NCBI GenBank assembly: GCA_028583415.1
Contig: CM053270.1
Span: 53,950,173-54,014,172, forward strand
Direction: 5' to 3'
Source of the DNA: Protea cynaroides
Lineage: Eukaryota > Streptophyta > Magnoliopsida > Proteales > Proteaceae
DNA length: 64,000 nt
Position numbers and translations under genes: made by a program. Shown here piece after piece: positions 41,833-54,350 of this stretch; position 1 is the first letter of the stretch, and each line of letters begins with the position of its first letter. The notes under the pieces were generated by a model. That model made no database searches and was not told where the DNA came from. It worked only from the letters and a program-made list of their open reading frames with translations.

Positions 41833-42433
41833 CTAAGCCATGCAAGGCTGATGTTTTTCACCTGTGCATGCATTCAGACGATTCTAGAGTTTTAGACCAA
41901 TCCAGAATCGGATTGTAAATAGCTAAGGCCGATAATCATCTGATAATCATCCCAAACCCTTAGGAGCAGTTGATGGGTGTGGATCCCATCAATAAATGGG
42001 TATAAGATTTGAATTTTCTCCAACCAATAGATCAGCGATAGAGAGATCAGAATCCTAGGTCCCACATTGCATCCGACGGCTGCAAAGGTTTCTTTTTGCT
42101 ATGTAAGTGTACAATCATAGAATAGTCCTCGGCATTAAAGCCTTTTTGTTTTTGAAACAACGTAGTAGGTCTGGACTCTGGAATGGTGTGGTGGGCCCAT
42201 TAGCCCAGTGTTTGGTATTTGTAAATTTACAATGAAGCATGTGCGTGTTTTGGGTTTACAGGAGCCCACTGATCTTATCTCACATTTTCCCCATTACCTT
42301 ACCCTTGTGTTTAGAATTGAAAAAGAATTTGATGAATCTGGTTTTGTTATGGTTCTCTTTGTTTTATTGTAAAATTTATTTATTAAAAAAAAAATTGTTG
42401 CAAAATTCATTTACCAAAAAAGAAAATTTTCGG
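41833..42433. other. Unassigned sequence
   Basis: 600 bp with no believable gene. A block 'aagccatgcaaggctgat' near 41835 with the following 100 bp recurs near 43010, so part of it is a dispersed repeat. Confidence 0.4.
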
Positions 42434-42608
42434 TTGTAAATTTTTAGGAACCGAATCCTCTCCCGCGGCAGGAGATTCCTGCCGCTGATCCAAGGGCTGG
42501 GGATCAGCCGGCCCGTCTACCAATACATTGGGAGGTGGGCTGGCTGAAATCCTGCCCTTGACCGGCGGCAGGTGGGCGGGAGAGGATTTTTATACAAATT
42601 TTTACATG
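42434..42608. mobile_element. MITE-like foldback element
   Basis: Inverted ends 42434-42466 and 42576-42608 share a perfect 13-bp core (aatcctctcccgc / gcgggagaggatt) and extend outward imperfectly ('gtaaatttttagg' against 'aaatttttac'). The middle is GC-rich and itself partly self-complementary (gccggcccg, cggcggcagg). A clear target duplication was not identified. Confidence 0.6.
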
Positions 42609-43733
42609 AAATAAATTTTTTTTTTCTTATTTTAAATATTTTTTAACACTTTATTTCACAGATTTTTTTTTTTCATTTTTTTTACAGAGAAAAAAATGAA
42701 ACCTAGACTTCAAATTAAAAATTGCTAAGGATTAATGCATGAATAATTAGCTTGAAAGGGTTAAAGTTAACTTGGAAGGCATAGGGTAGGGTTGGGGTTT
42801 GCAAATACTGGCCCAAACTAACCTTGTTGCACCCCTAGGATTGGCTATAATATAGAGAGAAACACGGAATTGAACATGGGATCAGTTTCCATCAATTAAT
42901 CAATTGGAATCAATCAAAATCATCCCGAATCGAGCTTTTCACCACTATCATTATTGATTGAGGCTCTAACTCATGATTATAGGACTCGAGCACCGTGTCA
43001 CATCCAATTCAAAGCCATGCAAGGCTGATTTTTTTCATCTGTATTAGGACAATTCTAGGGTCTTTTGGACCCATTTGGAATCGAATTGGATCGTAATTGA
43101 CTAAGACTGATCTCTTGGGTGACCCGCATTCTTGAACCTTGCTCTAATTGAAATGCTAACTTCTTCTTCTTCTTCTTCTTCTTTCTTTCTTTTTTGTTTA
43201 TTTTTTATTTTTTTTTATAAAGCCTTGTTTGCTTCCTTGGAATGGGGGTTGTACATAAAAATTATTTTTTCATCTTTTTTTTTTCACATTAATTAAAGCA
43301 TATACGGATAACCATAAATGAATATAGACCCAAATTAAATACAGATTTTCGATTATTGGAACTCCTTGTATCTTTAAAGCAGTGGTTTTGAAATTCAGAC
43401 CACCCCTTTTTAGTCCGATCACCACTTAGGACCATCCTCTTAATAAATTACTTGAGAACCATTGAGTTTTTTGCCCCAATCAGTCTAGTTTAGTTCTTTC
43501 ATAAACATTTTTATTAATTCTTTATTAGGATTGTTATCCACGTCACGAAAGAGTGACATTTTATGAAGTTACAAAATATATCTAAATTATTTATTTTTAT
43601 GATTTTTTTATCTAAACTATCTATTTATGGTTAGAGTTGAGAATATACAGTAATCTCTAAAATGTAGTACACGATCATTTAATCTCTATCAAATGATCTT
43701 AAAAAAAAAAAAAAATACCTGATTGGGGGATTG
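42609..43733. other. AT-rich sequence with simple repeats
   Basis: No gene seen. It contains a (TTC)n/(TTTC)n stretch at 43155-43195, T-runs and A-runs, and the second copy of the 'aagccatgcaaggctgat' repeat near 43010. Confidence 0.5.
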
Positions 43734-43748
43734 GATTCCGCCAATCTT

Positions 43749-43982
43749 TTTATTTTTTGGGTGATAAGGAACACTAATCCAGCCATATTTTTTTATGGGT
43801 GGACCACGTAGACCCTGGGTCCATATGAGGCCCTGATCCCACATGAATCTGGAAAGATTTGAGCCTGGAGCCTTGAGATCATGAGCCACTTTGGTGATCA
43901 TAAAAGTTAAAAAGAGTTGAACTCGGAACCTCTATTATCTTAGGCATGATCCCTTACCAACTACGTTATCTCATCGGGTTTA
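43749..43982 (-). mobile_element. tRNA-derived SINE
   Basis: On the minus strand it starts AACCCGATGAGATAACGTAG and carries a pol III box A (TAACGTAGTTGG, 43957-43968) and a box B-like GGTTCCGAGTTC (43919-43930). The body is about 180 bp and ends in the A-rich tail CCCAAAAAATAAAA. A 15-bp direct repeat with one difference (gattccRccaatctt at 43734-43748 and 43983-43997) flanks it exactly, as target duplications do. Confidence 0.8.
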
Positions 43983-43997
43983 GATTCCACCAATCTT

Positions 43998-45366
43998 GAC
44001 TAATTGCCTAACCTAATCTGATCTTGACATTTGGAACCATGTCAATAAGGGGACTTGAATTTCTAACAGCCATGCAGCACCTGTAGCCGCATCCGGGCCA
44101 TTGATAGCACGTGCGCCAATACACTCCAACAGCCCAAATACGACTAGACTGCACAACTGTAGACATTTCAGGCCCCCAATAAGGATACATTACTGAAAAT
44201 TCTGGTCCCAAGATGACAATGTTATGGGTCTTTTCTGCTTTGAAAATGAAGGCCTATAGGCCTATGTTGAGCCAACTTCAAATCTACCACACAAAAAAGT
44301 TGTCTATATATCTAATATTTATCTATGGAGAAAAGTTCTTTGAACAGCTGACTGGCCTCCATGCTAGCACCCTTGACTATGAAATTGTCTCTCTCCTACT
44401 AAAAGATCGGCTGTCGTCTCTCCAGTTGCTGGGGCATGCAACAGCTCGACTCAAAGAACCCTCTTCCATGTCTATATATGACTACAAAATTCAAAACCTG
44501 TTTTATTAAAGAATTCTTTTTGGCCGCGCTTGGAAAGTCAATTTTTGGAATTTAATTAGAGAAAATTATTTGGATGGGCCTCCATTAGGGCCCATGCTCT
44601 CTCCTGCTTGCAAATTCCATTTATTGGGTTACAATGATTCCCCATTTTGGCTTTTTATTCGTTGTTGGAGAAGATGGAGACTAGCCCAGGAAGTTAGCTC
44701 AGTCGAAAAGGACCAACACTTCATAATTAATGAAGGGTCATGAATTCAACTTTCCTTGGGACCTAGCTTTCCAAAAAACACTGGGCCTTCTTCGTTGCCA
44801 ATGCTTTAACAGACCATATTTTTTCTTACTGGGCCTGTTTGGCCCATTATCTTTGTCGGGCAGGCCTATTTTTTGGACACCCCCCAACTTTGGTGTGGGG
44901 GGGAAATCAAAACATACTTTTAGAATCCTTAACATAACATGAAAAATGAACTAAATAAGTCAACCAATTCAAACTCTACAATAGTACTTTACCAAAAAAA
45001 AAAAAAAAAAAAATACTATGTCTGAGAACCGGATTAAATCTGGCCTACAAGCCTGCTCACCCCAAAACGGTCCAAATCTAATGAAGTGTATGTACACCAA
45101 GTGATTATTATCATTGTTATAACTTATAATCATTGTTAATTATTTGTTTTAGGGGAGATCCATTGTTTTACAACATATTGAATCAAACATGCTGCAACTA
45201 GTGGTAACGGTCTCAGGGTGGCATCGAATGAGTTACTCGTTTGTTAAATCATCAATATTACCAAGCGAACCAGTGAGATAGATTCAAAAATTGCATGAAG
45301 CTGTTGGAAATGTAGTTACGGTTGGAAACTTTGTAGTTTTTGGTGTTGGATCTACCCAATTGCTTC
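43998..45366. other. Unassigned sequence
   Basis: No gene is convincing; the longest open stretch (44213-44509) has no recognisable domain. A weak tRNA-like box A (TTAGCTCAGTCG near 44695) followed by 'ggtcatgaattcaac' could be another decayed SINE. A poly-A run is at 44994-45013. Confidence 0.4.
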
Positions 45367-47549
45367 TGTTGGACTTTATGTTGTCATTATTGGCAACTTG
45401 ACTGATGTGACAGTGTTTGTGAGCATTCATTCAGAGAAATAAGGAGAGAGAGTGTCAGTGTAGGAGAGAAAGTGTCAGTGCAGTGGCACAAATGTGGCAA
45501 CTTCGCTTGTGTGTTTTACAGTGTTCTACATGTGTTTCAGATAACTTACAATGAGTTAAATGGGATTTTACATTGATTTTGATGAGAGAGAGTGTCTGTG
45601 GACCCCACTGGTGATGTGGCCGAGTTTCTGATGATGCGACAGTGTTCCTGAAGCTTTTTTGATCATGTTCATGTTTCTCATGTTTCTGGTGTTGTGGCAA
45701 TGAAGAGAGAAATTCAAGAGAGAGAAAGAAGAGAGAGAATCAGAAGAGAGAGAAAGAGGAGAGAGAAAAAAATGTGAGTGGGAACCACAGGTGTGGTGGC
45801 AAGGTGAAATGTCAACACGGCAGCCCACGGCACTTGGTATGCATGCACACAAAGTTTCGGGTTCAAATTCCAAGGTTTGATAGAGTTTTAACTTTGAGTC
45901 TATTTTTGGTGGGTCCCACAGTAGGTTCATGGAAATCCGACAGTGAAAAGATGTAGAGCGTCGAGTTATCTTTCCAATGCAACTTGAATCACTCAATTCC
46001 GACGTCGGATGAGCAAGATATCGCAGTTTTTGGCGGATCGTTCGAAAAAGTCATTTCACAAGTTGTTTAGGGGCAATTTCGGCATTTCACAAGTTGTTAA
46101 GGGGTAATTTCGTCAAGAAAAAAGAAGAAGATCCTAAATTGGTCGCCCAAATGAAGCCACGTAGGCTAGATTCCAAATGGACGGCCTCCAAAGTTGAGGG
46201 CTAAGGTGTGATGCGAAGATTCCGTTTAGATTCCATCGCGAGGCTTCTAGTTGGATGGAGGCAGTTTAAAAAGGTGGTTCGTGTTTCACGGAATCGGCGC
46301 CTTATTCTGTGTGGCGTGTTCATCGTGCGACGACAGAAGAGATTCCGATCTAGCACTTTACGTGATCTCCGATTTTCGGAGGCGTGATTTATCCAGATCA
46401 AAGGACTCAGATTCAATCCCCCTTTTTGAAGTCAATCTGACCGTCCGTGCTGAAGATGCTTTGATCGACCAATCATATCGCTACAGCGCATCGGCGACGC
46501 AGCTACGGTGCGGCGCGGGTGAGCGGTTATAAAAGGAAAGATTCTTTTTCCTTATCTGTGATTGGCCGAACTTCAAACTGTCATAACTTCTTCATCCGAG
46601 CTCCAAATCAGTCTGTTCAAGTTACAGTTTCCATATTTTTTGATGCTCTATACATTGGGTGCCGTTGGGAGTCGTAATAGTATAGAGAAAAATAGAAAAT
46701 GGGGTTTTAAAGCTTAACAAAGGGTTTTTCTAGGGTTTCATGCCTGTGGGAGTGATCAATCACCAACTACATCTTCTTTGTGCATCAATGGAGTGCTAAA
46801 TCCCTGTGAGAGGTCAATAGAGCTTTTATTTTCATATTCATGGTGATTCTGGGTTGTGTGGAAGAGATTTGAAGCCTATGAGCAAGGTGTGCTCTGTGAA
46901 TCGATCTCTATCAACATTGAAGACTGTTGGAAAGTACCTGAGAGTAGTGTCAGCTTCAGAGAGATTGTTGGCCATTCGAAAGAATTGTTTGTGAGATTCT
47001 CAATTCTTTATCTATTTATGCTTTCAATTTATTGTATGCTAGCGTAGGTGCAAATTGTTGAATACCTAGCTAATGGGGGAAAATAGTAAGGCAAATTTAT
47101 AAGCCTAAAAAAATTGTTATTTGCTTCCCGTGGGTGCGGGTTAAGCGTGGTGTGCAGCGTGTGCTGAACACTGGTACTTGATACCTGAATTCCTGACACA
47201 TGTGTGCCCTCCTAGTTTTATACTGGGTAAATTGGGTGTATGTACTCCCTACTGTGTAGACAGCAAAAAGAAGTGTATTGAGTATATACGGAGCCCATTG
47301 GGCATTACTCCATGGACTAACCATCACACACTGTGTTGGTGAACCACGTATATCCTGTGTTGTGGACTGTCTTTATTTTTCTATATATTTTGGAGTGGGT
47401 GGAATGGCTTGTAGGATGGGTGTGTAAATCTGGTAGACCTGGCCACTGAGTGGTAGCGAGGTAGATTTGCATGCGCTTGTGTGTATGTTAAAAGTTAGGT
47501 CTCCATCAGCTCTGGGCAGCAGTAAATAATTAAGGAGAATTTTCAGACA
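45367..47549 (+). repeat. Copia LTR, SIRE/Maximus-like, truncated element
   Basis: Starts TGTTGGACTTTATGTTGTCATT and proceeds to GAATTTTCAGACA, about 2.2 kb, then 'ctgattcacccccccctctcagtg', the sequence usually found after such LTRs. Wording such as 'gttgtcattattggcaacttgactgatgtgacag' is typical of SIRE/Maximus LTRs as I know them. The 3' third matches 52260-52900. No internal coding region follows. Confidence 0.6.
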
Positions 47550-48680
47550 CTGATTCACCCCCCCCTCTCAGTGTCATATCAAGTTCATCAGCTTAATGCA
47601 TCACTCTATGCACTGTCCGACGATGATTGGTTGTCAAAACCGGATAATGTTGTGGCATTGGCTCCTTACTATTCAGTAAACACCATCCTAACTCCTTTCC
47701 TTTCCAGTTTCTCTATGATGCAAGACTAAGTAAACCAGATTCTGTGTCAAACTCATGGGACACATTTGTTAATAATCAATATGCAATTCAAGTGATGATC
47801 CATAAAACATAGTTTGAAGAAAACCGGACCAGAACCGGTTGCACTTCCCGGTTAGTATGGTTATGAAATCCTAGAGGTCAACTAAAAAAAAACACTAAAT
47901 CCCTTTTTGGTTCAATGACTGGATCAATTGTAGAATTCTACCATGAAGAGTCTGCTTGATGGTGAATTATTAGTGTTACAAGGGTATGTTGTTTTTTCAA
48001 ACGTTACAAGGCATCTATTTAGCCACGTGGATAGATAATGTATCCATTCCAACCGTTGGATATAAAACTTATGAATTAAATTAGTCACTTGTCAAATTTC
48101 ATAATCTAATTCAATCAAATACGTTTGTCATTTGTATTAGCATGTATCTGGTTATGCCAACTCTAAGCAGGAATGAATGGTTTATATAATAAAATCATAA
48201 AAATGGATGGCTCAGATTTGTCATATGATTTAGAAAATTACGTACCTTACTTTATGTATAATTTTCAAAATATCCATGCATGGATACTTTTTGGCAAATT
48301 ATTTTTGTGGCAAGAACAATGGTATGTTATTTTTCTAAATGTTACAAACTATCTCTACTATGTCACACGGTTAGATGATGTGTTTATTATGACCGTTGAA
48401 TTGAGAGAACCTAGTTTATATTAGCCACATGTCAAATTTCAAGGTCTAATTTAATTAAATACCTCCTTTTTATTGGCTTGCATCTTGTGTATGCCCATGT
48501 ATATATACTTGTACACTAAACATTAACATGCTTTCTACTAAAAACAGATGGTTTGGATTAAAATTAAATCTTAATATTCAATGACTTGGATTTTTCTTTT
48601 GATTTTCAAAAACATCACGTTCCTTTGTTACATAGATAACTACTCATATATTTTTTTATTAAATTATTTATGAATTGTAG
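47550..48680. other. AT-rich sequence with a diverged tandem duplication
   Basis: Blocks at about 47975-48150 and 48300-48500 share 'ggtatgttRttttt', 'gttacaa', 'gaccgttgRat', 'cacRtgtcaaatttca' and 'taattNaatYaaatac'. They are two old copies of a unit of about 325 bp. No gene recognised. Upstream exons of the TAR-like pseudogene were looked for here and not found. Confidence 0.5.
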
Positions 48681-49780
48681 ATGTATCAAGAACATGCAAC
48701 CATGTTCAAGACAAGGAACCTTGAATGGCAAGGAGTTGTTTCGAACATATCCAACAATTCTACCAGCAAGTCCTTCATTGAAATTGTGACATCACCCAAC
48801 AAACCTGATAGTAAATTAAGATATGTTCTTCAATGTTCTTTTGCAAGGATTGTGTATGATCACGCATATTATTGGCCTCATTATTCAGCAATCCCTGCCC
48901 CTGTAAATAGAGACCTAATGATATTCACACTCTTGAAGATTACCAGTCATGCAGGTAGCTGATTCGAGTAATAATTTAGCTACTCATCTTTCAATTACTA
49001 TATCTACTCTTATTTCCATCTCTGAACGTACTAGTTCAATTCGGAGAAAGTTTTCCTTCACCCAAAGCGAAGTAGACCACAGGTCAAGATCATAAATGAT
49101 AGTGCTCCTTTTGTGTAATATCCTCACACAAGTTGTTGCCGAAATCTTAATTTAACCTGGCCCGGTGAATGACTAAGGTGACGATATTCTTTTTCTTCAT
49201 ACGACGAAAGGTCCTACAGGCTTGGATTTTGTTATTTCCTCATCTTTTTTTTTTCTACTTTCTTTTTTTTTTATATCTTTTTGCAAGAAGTTAAAAAAAC
49301 AATTATTTCTCTTTAGTGAGAATCACTTTCTAATTTTTTAAAGATCAGGAGTAGGAAAATCCATAAGATTCTTATTAAGATTAATAGATTATGTGCAGAT
49401 CCATCCAGAGATATAGTTCATGTTTCTTCCTAATAGTGAATATTTCTATTGAAGTAGCCATTACTTGCTACCATTTAATTTTTTCTTCTACTTCTGTATG
49501 CAGATGGGCAGTCATAAAATATGATGTGTTTCAAGAATGGTAACATATTTGCAATATAATAGCTTAGGTGTCTCTCAAGGTACCCAAGTGCAAGCTTTTG
49601 AGTTATTGCAGGTGATCTTGGAAGATGAAGGGAAGGCACTCTTTAAATTTGGATACAAAACTATAGCAAACTGGTGGGAAAAGCTAAACAAGATCATCTA
49701 TGCATCCAAGTATTTCTCCCTCCAAAAGTTGTCTCCTCAATATTGCAATTACTTTCAAGATTTTCATCAGCCTTCCCCTG
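48681..49780 (+). pseudogene. Tryptophan aminotransferase-related (alliinase family) pseudogene, two internal exons
   Basis: Exon 48681-48954 (after TTGTAG, before GTAGCT) encodes MYQEHATMF, TRNLEWQG, FIEIVTSPNKPDSKL and YDHAYYWPHYSAIPAP, then DLMIFTLLKITSHAG. Exon 49504-49780 (after ATGCAG, before GTAAGT) encodes WAVIKYDVFQ, a one-base loss near 49533, then MVTYLQYNSLGVSQGTQ, FKFGYKTIANWWEKLNK and FSLQKLSPQYCNYF. These are the pyridoxal-phosphate-domain and C-terminal parts of plant TAR/alliinase proteins, relatives of the TAA1 enzyme of auxin synthesis. Exon boundaries are intact, so this is a decayed genomic gene, not a retrocopy. The PLP-lysine motif is changed (K in SKxTGHAG context: here LLKITSHAG), and both gene ends are missing. 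Confidence 0.85.
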
Positions 49781-50039
49781 GTAAGTATGTCTACCTAAAG
49801 TTTTTAACCCAAAAGTTCAAACTAGTAGGCAGAGAGACTCACGGTGTATAAGGAAAATTGTAGGCTCTTATGTCCCGTACATGTTGGCGGATACGTAGAT
49901 ATAATGAAAACCCACTTTGATATATGCAATGTAAGGTTTCTAACCAGGTTAATAGTTCAAACTAGTAAGTGGAGAGACTCAAGTGTATTGGGTGGGGGGG
50001 CTGTAGGCTCTTTTGTACTGCACATGTGGTAGTATGTAT
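49781..50039. repeat. Diverged tandem duplication of about 130 bp
   Basis: 'gttcaaactagtaggcagagagactca' (49817) and 'gttcaaactagtaagtggagagactca' (49954), each followed by 'gtaggctctt' and 'acatgt', mark two copies. No final exon of the TAR-like gene was found. Confidence 0.6.
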
Positions 50040-50344
50040 TGTTGTAAAAATAAAGAGACGATGATTGTTCTTTGAATATCTTTGTTAATTGTATTTTTGA
50101 GTTTAATGATACATAGATATAGAGTGTGTGATCTATTACAACGAAAGTAGAGATTTGCGATGTTGTTACAACAAATAAAACAATATTGTAAATTGATGGT
50201 TATCCCATGTGATAAGGCCATATTTCAAACTGATTGTTATCACATGTGATACGTAATGTTGGAGTTTGTTATGGCATCGTGAATTCCAGAGCAGGTTCAA
50301 GGATCAACGTATGCTGTTGTGGTTCCTTCAAATATGTTTCAACA
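50040..50344 (-). repeat. LTR of a truncated copia element
   Basis: 305 bp, on the minus strand TGTTGAAACATATTTG to TTTTTACAACA. It follows the RNase H remnant and a purine tract (TGTAGGGGAC) on the minus strand, so it is the 3' LTR. Confidence 0.7.
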
Positions 50345-50544
50345 GTCCCCTACAAATGCAACATGGCTGGCAAAACGTTGTATTTGTCATGTAGGAAACG
50401 AAATCGGGCCGTGGCCAAGGGCTTGGTAAGGGAGTCCGCAAGTTGGTCATAAGTGGAGATAAACTGAACCTGGACCAACTTCCAATGAAAAAGATCCCTT
50501 ACAAAGTGAAAGTCGATTTCAATATGTTTAGTCTATGCATGGAA
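50345..50544 (-). pseudogene. Copia RNase H C-terminal fragment
   Basis: The minus strand encodes TKHIEIDFHFVRDL, VQVQFISTYDQLADSLTKPL and the pol end, directly upstream of the LTR. It is cut at 50544/50545, where another LTR begins. Only about 60 codons remain. Confidence 0.82.
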
Positions 50545-50883
50545 TGTCAGAGCTCATTCTAGGAATCTGGCGTGATATCCGGGTCAACCCATCAGACGAT
50601 CCGAATTCATCCAGGAACCAACAACTAAAATGATCTGCTAATAAATTCCACAATCTACATAAGCAATGTCCTCAATAAATAATATAAAAAAACAGAGTAA
50701 TACTAGCGGAAGTGATTAATAATAAGTGACATGATGCAATCTAATTTTATCATAACATGATTAGAGTTAAGAGTTATGATTTACATCTTTAATGAGGCCA
50801 AAAATATTACATATCCCATATATAAAAAGAGTAAATCTGTCTCGAGTGTTTAGATAGACTACACAATCTATTTACAAAATGAA

Positions 50884-51018
50884 TCATAAGGGTAAGGGAG
50901 AAAGAGTATAGAGAGTAAATCCCTTGCCATGTTCCTCAGAATAATCCTCGCCCACGGATGTATCGCTCGCCAACGAAGACTCCATATACTTAGCCACAGA
51001 GTAATCAGCATCAAAATC
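50884..51018 (-). CDS. LTR-embedded 45-codon reading frame, copy 5 (open, distant)
   Basis: After GTTTTCAG on the minus strand a frame starts DFDADYSVAKYMES and stops after 44 codons (ending TLSPLPL), the same length as the four copies in the other LTRs. The start shares the pattern Asp-x-Asp-Ala-x-Tyr-Ser/Thr-Val-x-x-Tyr-Met. The Cys-rich end is absent. It may mark a homologous LTR module in a different family. Confidence 0.35.
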   Translation of the reverse strand, partial: DFDADYSVAKYMESSLASDTSVGEDYSEEHGKGFTLYTLSPLPL

Positions 51019-51127
51019 TGAAAACAATTATCGATACGAGGGGTGAGCTCCCATCTCAGCTCAGTGAGGAATCAAGTATCATATGCCATGCACCAATGAG
51101 TATGATGAAATTCTAATGTCAAGTCTT

Positions 51128-51236
<109 letters not shown>

Positions 51237-51850
51237 TTTATTGATGTGTCTAAAACACCTTTTGGTCCTACCTATAGCTCAACGGCCTTCACATCGCATG
51301 CACCGAGCTAAGATAAAGCAGGATGCTTAAGTCTCTTTTACCAAATTGCTTCTACAAGCAGACCCCCCCTCGAATTTTAGATCTAAGGCGTGTCACCTCC
51401 CTTGGGCTAGAACCCGGGTGATCCAACCTCCTAATGCCTATCATGTGAAACATCATGGTAAATATAACGAGGCTGCACCCCAACAAAGAACCCTAGTCCT
51501 CATTCCCTTGGGCCACCGTGTCCCCATTAAGGTGCTAGCAATAAGTTTGGACCTGTGTATCCGTGCATCATTTTTCACTGGTACCTACACATCACACAAG
51601 CCCAGGACCTGTGCACCCATGCGTTACTTTCCACTAGTATTCGCACATCACACATGTCACACACACCACTAACCACAACACCATATATTCAAACATAATT
51701 GTTATAATACAAATGCATACTCAGATATCATAGTTATTGGATGACATATTAAATAACATACAATCATAGACATATATCATATGTTCTAATTCTACGAATC
51801 CGTCTTCTCACCTGAAGGCACCATAGTGCTGCAGAACCTGGAAGCTGGCA

Positions 51851-52250
51851 AGAGGCTTCATCAACTACCCACGTCGATTTAGATATTAAATTATATAAGT
51901 TTCATTAGGTTAGTTGAGTAACTTTTAATATAGCTTAGACATGTTCTAAATATTTCTATGCGGGTCCCAAGGTAAGCGGGGAACCCAATGGTTATTCCAC
52001 GAAGGATCTAACTGGGCATACTAGCCAACAATGGCCAAGGCGGTGGATGGTTCCAAGGGATAGTTCCGAGGGATATTAATGTGAAGGTTATATTGAGCTT
52101 AGTGGTGGAGAAGGAGGGTGGAAGAAGGCAAGAGAGCCTTATTGTGATTGTCTTCACTTGAAAACTCAAGTTTCTCATTGTGTTGAAAGGCTTGAAGATT
52201 TTAGTGGATCTCAAAGTTGAGTCAGGCTTCACAGAGACATCTTAGAGTCT
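51851..52250. other. Unassigned LTR-derived sequence
   Basis: No gene seen. 'gtggtggagaaggagggtggaag' and the following text look like the transcribed part of a copia LTR that leads into the block at 52260. Confidence 0.35.
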
Positions 52251-52905
52251 TCCCAGAGTATCAGTAAAATGTCAAACAAGAGCTGTAAGCTTCCTAACCT
52301 TATATGGGTTTATTGTTTAATTCTTGTACTCAATGTTTGCTAGTTATAGGTGATTATGTTGAATCTTAGCTTGGGGGGGGGGGGATTATATGGAAATTAT
52401 TAGCCTAAAAACTGATATTGTTAGTTTCCTATGGGTGTGGGTTAAGCTTGATGTGTGCAGTAAGTGCTGAACACTGGTACTTTGGTACCTGAATTGTAGG
52501 CACATTTGTGCCCTCCTAGTTATATGCTGGGTAAATTGGGTGTATGAACTCCCTGCTGTGTATACAACTAAAAGAATCATATTGAGTATATATGGAACCC
52601 GTAGGACATTACTTCATAGACTAGCCATCACACACTGTATTGGTGAACTACATAATATCTTGTGTTGTGGACTTTGTATATTTTATATCTTATGAAGTGC
52701 GTGGAATGACTTGCAGGACGGGAGTGCACAACACGGTAAACCTGGCCACTTTGTGGTAACAAGGTGGTTGTGCATACGATTGTGTGTGTGGTTGTGTTTC
52801 AGTGATAGCGTAGTTGTGGTCAATGAGTAAAGTGTCAGCTAAGGGCAACATCTATCTTCAGAGAATTATTTAAGAAGAATTTTCGAAGAAACTGATTCAC
52901 CCCCA
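52251..52905 (+). repeat. Second copy of the SIRE/Maximus-like LTR 3' part
   Basis: Matches about 46900-47560: 'gctgaacactggtactt', 'gtgccctcctagtt', 'ctgggtaaattgggtgta', 'ccatcacacactgt' and the C-rich end 'ctgattcacccccaccccc'. A 10-base G run (52374-52383) replaces a shorter one in the first copy. The upstream LTR part is not clearly present. Confidence 0.65.
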
Positions 52906-53837
52906 CCCCCTCCCCCCGCCCTTTAATGTCAACCTATGATCAACACTATCTCCTAGTGCTTTGAGAACAACAATGATCATTTGATTGACTAAACCATTTT
53001 ACATGAATTGTTGCTTATTTGTAGAGGATTGGTATCCTTCAGAAGGGTAGTACCAAAGGGTACAACCTGTAGATGAATGGCCAAGATGCATCTGATCCAA
53101 GGCATACTTAGATCAAGGGCTTAGATTGCCTCTCCTTATACGCAAAGATACATGTATGGATACCTTTGGAAATGGAAGGGATACCAAACAACCCCTATAT
53201 GTATGGGTGTATCACTATAGACCAAAAAGTATAGATCACCACCCTACCAAATCCATATCCATATCCGCATCTGCATCCACAAAATAGGACACTCTTTACA
53301 TATAAATCTCAAGTCATCAACTTTGCCCCAAAGCAATGTAAGACTAAAACTCCCACTAGTTTAACCAACTCAAAACAAAACTCATTTTGAATTTCGCTCC
53401 AAAACGAAAATGAAACTTTAAATTTTTATTTTTAGACTTTTTATAACTTTAACTTGTTTAAACTTAAAAACAACATTATAAATATATATGTATGTGATCA
53501 ATGATGAACACCTGTACATACATGCTAGGAACTCCTAGCAAGAGTCCTAAAGATGATAGATCTGATGCATGGAGATCATAGAGTTCATCTACACAAAATT
53601 GGATTTCTTATTTGCTTTGTAATATTCTTTCAAGCGAATCTGCAAAATGGTTGGATTCTCAATAGAAAAATTGGAATCTAACCTCAATGAAGTAGGCCCA
53701 TTGAAGTCTGTCTACTGTTTTGATAGCCATGTGGGAGTCAGAGTAAATAAGGAAATGGGTGACTCTGATAATAAGTCTGATCTGTTGACATCGATTCTTT
53801 TTTTGTCCATTGTTATTGGGCCATCATGGTAGTTTCG
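52906..53837. other. Unassigned sequence
   Basis: No domain recognised in 930 bp. An open stretch at 53647-53832 (SIEKLESNLNEVGPLKS) could be a decayed coding piece, but the family is unknown. Confidence 0.4.
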
Positions 53838-54350
53838 AATACAGAAAAGTGTTATTGGTATTTGGGACAGAGAGGATTTAGGTTTTGCATTGATCTGAGT
53901 GGGATTTGACACTAATCAGAGTCACGAAGAAAATCCCAATATGTGATAGAGTTAAGTTTGAAAATAGGATATAATAGAAATATGAAGAAACGAAGAATTC
54001 ATAATCTATGATGCAATTCTACAAAATAATCCGTGAAATATAGTTAGAAATATAACAAACTAAAGAGAAATTTTATTAATTGCAATGCATAAAGAAACTC
54101 AAAGTCTTGAGAGAAACTTAATATAATCTAAATTAGAATAAAAATATAAAATATGCAAATAAAAATGGAATGAAAATCAGGAAGCTCAAACTCTCCAAAA
54201 CTAGATTTATTCATGGATCAGCAGAGATCAAAGTCCAAATATTTTAATACATAAAAAAAAAAGGCACCATCATCCCAAGCATTTGGTAAAGAATTTATGA
54301 AAAGGGTTGTTTATGGTTTAAGTACGGAGGGATGACTCTAAGACCCATTG

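Noticed and set aside
44213..44509. 98-codon plus-strand frame
   Set aside because: No domain, ordinary length for chance in this composition, no supporting signals.
44690..44760. tRNA-like sequence or second SINE
   Set aside because: Box A is passable but box B is poor, and no flanking duplication or tail was found. Mentioned only within the unassigned region.
45367..47549. Solo LTR interpretation of the SIRE/Maximus-like LTR
   Set aside because: The sequence after its end looks like the element's own post-LTR leader, and no target duplication could be matched, so a truncated element is more likely.
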